Positions 5,333-8,988 of a DNA stretch of 8,988 bases are shown here, piece by piece. Each line of letters begins with the position of its first letter. Position 1 is the first letter of the stretch. A program made the position numbers and the translations under genes. Origin of the DNA: Bacteroidales bacterium (GTDB lineage Bacteria; Bacteroidota; Bacteroidia; Bacteroidales; Bacteroidaceae); NCBI GenBank assembly GCA_004558865.1, contig SFCY01000097.1:1-8988 (forward strand), given 5' to 3'. Below the pieces are notes generated by a model, which made no database searches, was not told where the DNA came from, and saw only the letters and a program-made list of their open reading frames with translations.

Positions 5333-6577
5333 ATGTTTATGAACAAGAAAAAGTATTATCCCTGGTTTGTAGTGGGCCTCCTTTGGGTTGTCGCTCTTCT
5401 CAACTACATGGACCGTCAGATGCTCTCCACCATGCAGCACAGCATGCAGGCCGACATCCACGAGCTCAACCAGGCCGAGGCCTTCGGCGCGCTGATGGCC
5501 GTGTTTCTATGGGTCTACGGCCTGGTGAGTCCCTTCGCGGGCATCGTGGCCGACCGCTTGAGCCGCAAATGGCTGGTGGTGGCGAGTCTGTTTGTGTGGT
5601 CGTTGGTGACCTATCTTATGGGCTACGCCACAAGTTTCAACGAGCTTTATGCCCTTCGCGCCATCATGGGCATCAGCGAGGCGCTCTACATTCCCTCAGC
5701 CCTGGCCCTGATCACCGACTGGCACACGGGCAAATCGCGCTCTCTCGCCGTGGGCATCCACATGACCGGCCTCTACATGGGACAGGCCGTGGGCGGATTT
5801 GGCGCCACAGTGGCCGCCGCCCTGTCGTGGCACACCACCTTCCACTGGTTTGGCATCATCGGGATTGTATATTCCGTAGCTCTTGTCGTCTTGCTCCACG
5901 ACAGTCCCAAGGAGCGCTTGGAGGCACTTGAGGAGCGCAAGACCGAGAAGACAAAGAAGCTGAGTGTGTTCCATGGCCTTGGCGTGGTGCTCTCCACCTG
6001 GACCTTCTGGGTGCTGCTCTTCTATTTCGCCGCCCCAAGCCTGCCCGGATGGGCCACTAAGAACTGGCTTCCCACGCTCTTCAGCGAGAGTTTGGGCATA
6101 CCGATGTCGCAAGCCGGCCCGCTCAGCACCATCACCATCGCCGTGTCGTCGTTTGTGGGCGTGATCGTGGGTGGCGTGCTTTCCGACCGCTGGGTGCAGC
6201 GCAACCTGCGCGGGCGTGTCTATACCAGCGCCATCGGCCTCGGACTCACCATTCCCGCCCTGCTCCTGCTTGGCTTCGGCCACACGCTGCCCACCATCGT
6301 CGGGGCCGGATTGTGCTTCGGCGTGGGCTACGGCATGTTCGATGCCAACAACATGCCCATCCTCTGCCAGATCATCCCCGCCAAGTTTCGCGCCACAGCC
6401 TACGGCGTGATGAACATGACCGGCGTGTTTGCCGGAGCAGCGGTGACCCAGCTGCTCGGCAAATGGAGCGACGGGGGCAGCCTGGGCTTGGGCTTCGCCA
6501 TGCTCGCCGCCGTGGTGGCCGCCGCCCTCGCGCTTCAGCTCTTCTGCCTGAGGCCGAAGACAGACAACTTGGAATAA
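5333..6577 (+). CDS. nanT: MFS transporter, likely sialic acid (N-acetylneuraminate) permease
   Basis: A 414-residue inner-membrane protein of the major facilitator superfamily, with about 12 hydrophobic segments and the usual family length. NYMDRQML (24-31) lies after the first helix, as in the anion:cation symporter branch. The cytoplasmic motif A is GIVADRLSRKW (70-80), with a partial second copy GGVLSDRWVQR (280-290). A charged central loop (191-212) joins the two six-helix halves. Bacteroides fragilis and Tannerella forsythia use an MFS NanT of this kind with a lyase and an AGE epimerase, and here the lyase gene follows after 41 bases. The substrate is therefore inferred mainly from context; a hexuronate or other organic anion carrier is the alternative on sequence alone. 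The start may be the second ATG at 5339, giving MNKKKYYPWF; neither ATG has a Shine-Dalgarno site. Confidence 0.88.
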   Translation: MFMNKKKYYPWFVVGLLWVVALLNYMDRQMLSTMQHSMQADIHELNQAEAFGALMAVFLWVYGLVSPFAGIVADRLSRKWLVVASLFVWSLVTYLMGYATSFNELYALRAIMGISEALYIPSALALITDWHTGKSRSLAVGIHMTGLYMGQAVGGFGATVAAALSWHTTFHWFGIIGIVYSVALVVLLHDSPKERLEALEERKTEKTKKLSVFHGLGVVLSTWTFWVLLFYFAAPSLPGWATKNWLPTLFSESLGIPMSQAGPLSTITIAVSSFVGVIVGGVLSDRWVQRNLRGRVYTSAIGLGLTIPALLLLGFGHTLPTIVGAGLCFGVGYGMFDANNMPILCQIIPAKFRATAYGVMNMTGVFAGAAVTQLLGKWSDGGSLGLGFAMLAAVVAAALALQLFCLRPKTDNLE

Positions 6578-6618
6578 TCAAACGAATCAGAAAACAAATA
6601 CAAAACATCATTAGCATT

Positions 6619-7536
6619 ATGGAAAGAATCAAAGGTCTTATCGACGCTCCGTTCACCCCGATGGACTCCCGGGGAGAAGTCAACCTCCAGCCCATTGGAG
6701 CCTACGCGTCGATGCTTCAGCTCAACGGCTTGAAAGGAGTGTTCATCAACGGTTCGTCGGGCGAGGGCTATATGCTCACCACCGAAGAGCGCATGCGGCT
6801 TGCCGAGGCATGGGTAAGGGAAGCCCCGAAGGACTTCAAGGTGATTGTGCACGTGGGGAGCTGCTGCCTCAAGGACAGCTGCATGCTCGCCCGCCACGCA
6901 GCCTCCATCGGCGCGTGGGGCATCGGCAGCATGGCGCCTCCCTTCCCCAAGGTGGGCCGCATAGAGGAGCTCGTGAAATATTGCGAGGCCATCGCAGGCA
7001 GCGCGCCCAACCTGCCCTTCTATTATTATCACATCCCGGCCTTCAACGGCGCCTATCTGCCCATGGTGGAACTGCTCAAGGCCGTCGACGGACGCATTCC
7101 CAACTTCGCCGGCATCAAATACACCTACGAGAGCCTCTATGAATACAACCAATGCCGGCTCTACGGCGGCGGCAAGTTCGACATGCTCCATGGCCAGGAC
7201 GAGACCATCCTGCCCTCGCTTGCCCAAGGAGGCGCCCAGGGCGGCATCGGCGGAACGACCAACTACAACGGCCGCGAACTGGTGGGCATCATCGAGGCCT
7301 GGCAGAAAGGCGACCTGGAGACAGCCCGCGAAAAGCAGAACTTCGCCCAGGCCGTGATCAACGTGATCTGCCACTACCGCGGAAACATCGTGGCCGGAAA
7401 GCGCATCATGAAACTCATCGGCTTCGACCTCGGCCCCAACCGCGTGCCATTCCAGAACATGACCGACCAAGAGGAGGCCGCCATGAAGCAGGAGCTGGAG
7501 GCCATCGGCTTCTTCGGGCGCTGTAACCGTTTCTGA
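6619..7536 (+). CDS. nanA: N-acetylneuraminate lyase (sialic acid aldolase)
   Basis: A 305-residue cytoplasmic class I aldolase of the DHDPS/NAL family that splits N-acetylneuraminate into N-acetylmannosamine and pyruvate. The pyruvate-binding motif is GSSGEG (45-50), the catalytic tyrosine is Y137 in YYYHIP, and the Schiff-base lysine is K167 in FAGIKYTYE. G192-Q-D194-E195 corresponds to the G-Y-D-E stretch whose Asp and Glu hold the glycerol tail of sialic acid in E. coli NanA, and GGIGGTTN (208-215) matches the GGIGSTYN region. These residues favour lyase over dihydrodipicolinate synthase. The open frame extends upstream into the transporter gene, but the ATG at 6619 is the right start: it gives the family's usual N-terminus (MERIKGLIDAPFTPM) and a 41-base gap. 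In Bacteroides literature the gene is also called nanL. The AGE epimerase gene follows after 29 bases. Confidence 0.95.
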   Translation: MERIKGLIDAPFTPMDSRGEVNLQPIGAYASMLQLNGLKGVFINGSSGEGYMLTTEERMRLAEAWVREAPKDFKVIVHVGSCCLKDSCMLARHAASIGAWGIGSMAPPFPKVGRIEELVKYCEAIAGSAPNLPFYYYHIPAFNGAYLPMVELLKAVDGRIPNFAGIKYTYESLYEYNQCRLYGGGKFDMLHGQDETILPSLAQGGAQGGIGGTTNYNGRELVGIIEAWQKGDLETAREKQNFAQAVINVICHYRGNIVAGKRIMKLIGFDLGPNRVPFQNMTDQEEAAMKQELEAIGFFGRCNRF

Positions 7537-7565
7537 CACGGGGGCATCATCAATCAACAAAAACA

Positions 7566-8756
7566 ATGAAAAAAATGGACGCAAACAAATATCTACAGAC
7601 CTGGGCCGACCGCTACCGCCACGAACTGACGGAGGACATCCTGCCGTTCTGGCTCAAAAACGGCCTCGACCCCGTGAACGGCGGAGTCTACACCTGTCTC
7701 GACCGCGACGGCAGCCTCATCGACCCCACCAAGTCGGTATGGTTCCAAGGGCGCTTCGGCTTCACCGCCGCCCTCGCCTACAACAACATCAAGCGCGACC
7801 CCGTCTACCTGGCCGCGTCGAAGAGCTGCATCGACTTCATGGAGCGCCACTGCTTCGACAAGGACGGCCACATGTATTTCGAGGTGATGGCCGACGGCAC
7901 GCCGCTGCGCAAGCGCCGCTACGTGTTCTCAGAGTGCTTCTGCGCCATCGCCATGGCCGAGTACAGCATGGCCTCGGGCGACCACAGCTATGCCGAGAAG
8001 GCCCTCGAACTCTTCAAGCGCACGCTCCGCTTTCTCTCCACCCCCGGCTTCCTCGAACCCAAGTATGAGCCCGTGCTGAAGACGCAGGGCCATTCCATCA
8101 CGATGATCCTCGTCAACACGGCATCGCGCATCCGCCGCGCCATCAGCGACCCCTGCCTGGACAAGCAGATCGACGAGTCGCTCCACAAGATCCGCAGCCA
8201 CTTCATGCATCCCGAGTTTGAGGCCCTCTTGGAGACGGTAGGTCCCGAGGGAGAGTTCATCGACACCTGCATGGGCCGGCTGGTGAACCCCGGCCATTGC
8301 ATCGAGACCGCCTGGTTCGTGTTGGAGGAGGCGCGCCACCGCGGCTGGGACGAGGAACTGAAGCAGACGGGACTCACCATCCTCGACTGGTCGTTCCGGC
8401 TGGGATGGGACAAGGAGTATGGTGGCATCATCAACTTCCGCGACTGCCGGGGCCTGCCGGTGCAGGACTACTCGCAGGACATGAAGTTCTGGTGGCCCCA
8501 GACCGAGACCATCATTGCCTCGCTCTATGCTTACCTGGCCACGCGCGAGGAGCGCTACCTCGACATGCACCGCCAGATCAGCGACTGGACCTACAGCCAC
8601 TTCCCCGACAGCGAGTATGGCGAGTGGTATGGCTACCTGCATCGCGACGGCACGGTGGCCCAGCCCGCCAAGGGCAACATCTTCAAGGGGCCGTTCCACA
8701 TTCCGAGGATGCTCGTCACCGCCGCGTGCCTGTGCGATGACATCCTGAGACAATAG
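7566..8756 (+). CDS. AGE-family N-acylglucosamine 2-epimerase (ManNAc to GlcNAc)
   Basis: A 396-residue cytoplasmic protein of the (alpha/alpha)6-barrel AGE family, of normal length. It would interconvert N-acetylmannosamine, the product of the lyase, and N-acetylglucosamine without prior phosphorylation. Conserved elements are VWFQGRF (58-64), RRYVFSECF (117-125), NPGHCIETAW (241-250; H244, E247), WWPQTE (309-314), GEWYGYLHRDG (352-362) and KGNIFKGPFHIPR (369-381). H244 and H378 correspond to the two histidines used for proton transfer in characterised members. Related AGE proteins act on cellobiose or mannose, but the position behind the lyase makes ManNAc the likely substrate. Bacteroides papers call this gene nanE, a name used in E. 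coli for an unrelated ManNAc-6-phosphate epimerase. The start at 7566 follows an A-rich leader; ATG 7575 is a close alternative. Confidence 0.93.
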   Translation: MKKMDANKYLQTWADRYRHELTEDILPFWLKNGLDPVNGGVYTCLDRDGSLIDPTKSVWFQGRFGFTAALAYNNIKRDPVYLAASKSCIDFMERHCFDKDGHMYFEVMADGTPLRKRRYVFSECFCAIAMAEYSMASGDHSYAEKALELFKRTLRFLSTPGFLEPKYEPVLKTQGHSITMILVNTASRIRRAISDPCLDKQIDESLHKIRSHFMHPEFEALLETVGPEGEFIDTCMGRLVNPGHCIETAWFVLEEARHRGWDEELKQTGLTILDWSFRLGWDKEYGGIINFRDCRGLPVQDYSQDMKFWWPQTETIIASLYAYLATREERYLDMHRQISDWTYSHFPDSEYGEWYGYLHRDGTVAQPAKGNIFKGPFHIPRMLVTAACLCDDILRQ

Positions 8757-8797
8757 AACCTAATAGAAAACTACACAATAACCAAAACTTATCAACT

Positions 8798-8851
8798 ATG
8801 GGAAAATTTGCAACAGCGGATATTTTCCGTGGAGTCATGGTAAGTTTATAG
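8798..8851 (+). pseudogene. Interrupted start of a fifth operon gene
   Basis: After a 41-base gap, much like the other gaps in the operon and with the same A/C-rich leader, an ATG opens MGKFATADIFRGVMVSL and stops at the TAG at 8849-8851. The peptide begins with a basic/polar stretch and turns hydrophobic at its end (GVMVSL), as an exported protein might. In related nan loci the next genes are often a TonB-dependent receptor and its SusD-like partner, or a sialidase; which was here cannot be told. The sequence beyond about 8840-8850 changes character and holds a long hairpin. Insertion of a repeat or mobile element, or a misassembly, is the likely reason for the short frame. Confidence 0.35.
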
Positions 8852-8988
8852 GCAGGTTCAATAAATTAGGTCGAGTCGTATTGATCCAGCGCCCACCTTT
8901 TCTCGCCATGGCAGAGTCCAAGCGAGCTTGGCTCTGCTCATTTGGCTTATCGAAAAGGTTCTGCAAGATATCGGGACTCAAAACGTAA
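8835..8988 (-). other. Open minus-strand frame of 50 codons reaching the right edge
   Basis: Read from the right edge, 50 codons are open and end at TGA (8837-8835); the last residues are RPNLLNLPINLP. If a mobile element is inserted here, this could be the 3' end of its coding gene. However, the frame runs through the hairpin at 8896-8958 and the plus strand is also open in one frame up to the TAA at 8986-8988, so coding cannot be claimed. Confidence 0.15.
8896..8958. repeat. 63-base imperfect hairpin at the right edge
   Basis: Nested arms pair in order: CCTTTTC (8896-8902) with GAAAAGG (8952-8958), GCCA (8905-8908) with TGGC (8943-8946), GCAGAG (8911-8916) with CTCTGC (8932-8937), and CCAAG (8918-8922) with CTTGG (8927-8931) around the loop CGAG. 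That gives 22 base pairs with small internal loops. There is no T-run directly after it on the plus strand, so a standard terminator is unlikely. A REP-like or MITE-like repeat fits better. Confidence 0.55.

Noticed and set aside
6313..6618. N-terminal extension of the lyase reading frame into the transporter gene
   Set aside because: The extension is an out-of-frame reading of the transporter and is arginine-rich; the ATG at 6619 gives the standard family N-terminus.
6535..7584. A 349-codon minus-strand open frame antisense to the lyase gene
   Set aside because: The plus strand carries all catalytic residues of N-acetylneuraminate lyase; the antisense frame spans three operon junctions and is compositionally a mirror.

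Overview
The window looks like chromosomal DNA of a Bacteroidetes bacterium, most likely from the Prevotella group. Four stretches match the Bacteroidetes sigma factor consensus (TTTG, 19-21 bases, TAnnTTTG), or nearly so. Start codons follow A-rich leaders instead of strong Shine-Dalgarno sites. The coding regions are GC-rich, the spacers are AT-rich, and the gene set is typical of the group. The species assignment is inference.

Left part, minus strand (1-3774). The first 54 bases are the start of a minus-strand gene that leaves the window, with its promoter at 146-178. A gene-free spacer (55-734) follows; it holds GC-rich islands, a 41-base duplication, hairpins and a nine-G run. Next is a large minus-strand gene (735-3251) for a SWIM zinc-finger plus SNF2-type DNA-dependent ATPase, with its promoter at 3283-3313. 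A broken minus-strand reading frame (3367-3774), split by an in-frame TAA, lies beyond it.

Right part, plus strand (3824-8988). A ROK-family transcriptional regulator (3871-5055) with its own promoter is followed by a 277-base AT-rich control region. That region carries a near-ideal promoter (5190-5221) whose -33 box sits inside a 17-base inverted repeat, a good operator candidate. Downstream is a tight operon: an MFS transporter (NanT-like), N-acetylneuraminate lyase and an AGE-type N-acylglucosamine 2-epimerase. Together they import sialic acid, split it into ManNAc and pyruvate, and convert ManNAc to GlcNAc, as in the Bacteroides fragilis nanLET route. The kinase, deacetylase and deaminase needed next, and any sialidase or outer-membrane uptake pair, are not in the window.

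Right edge. A fifth gene appears to start at 8798 but stops after 17 codons. The sequence after it contains a 63-base imperfect hairpin, suggesting that a repeat or mobile element interrupts the operon, or that the assembly is broken there.

I see no strong case for a wholly new system. The points most worth checking are the operator candidate, the interrupted fifth gene with its hairpin, the leader of the nan operon, and the split pseudogene.
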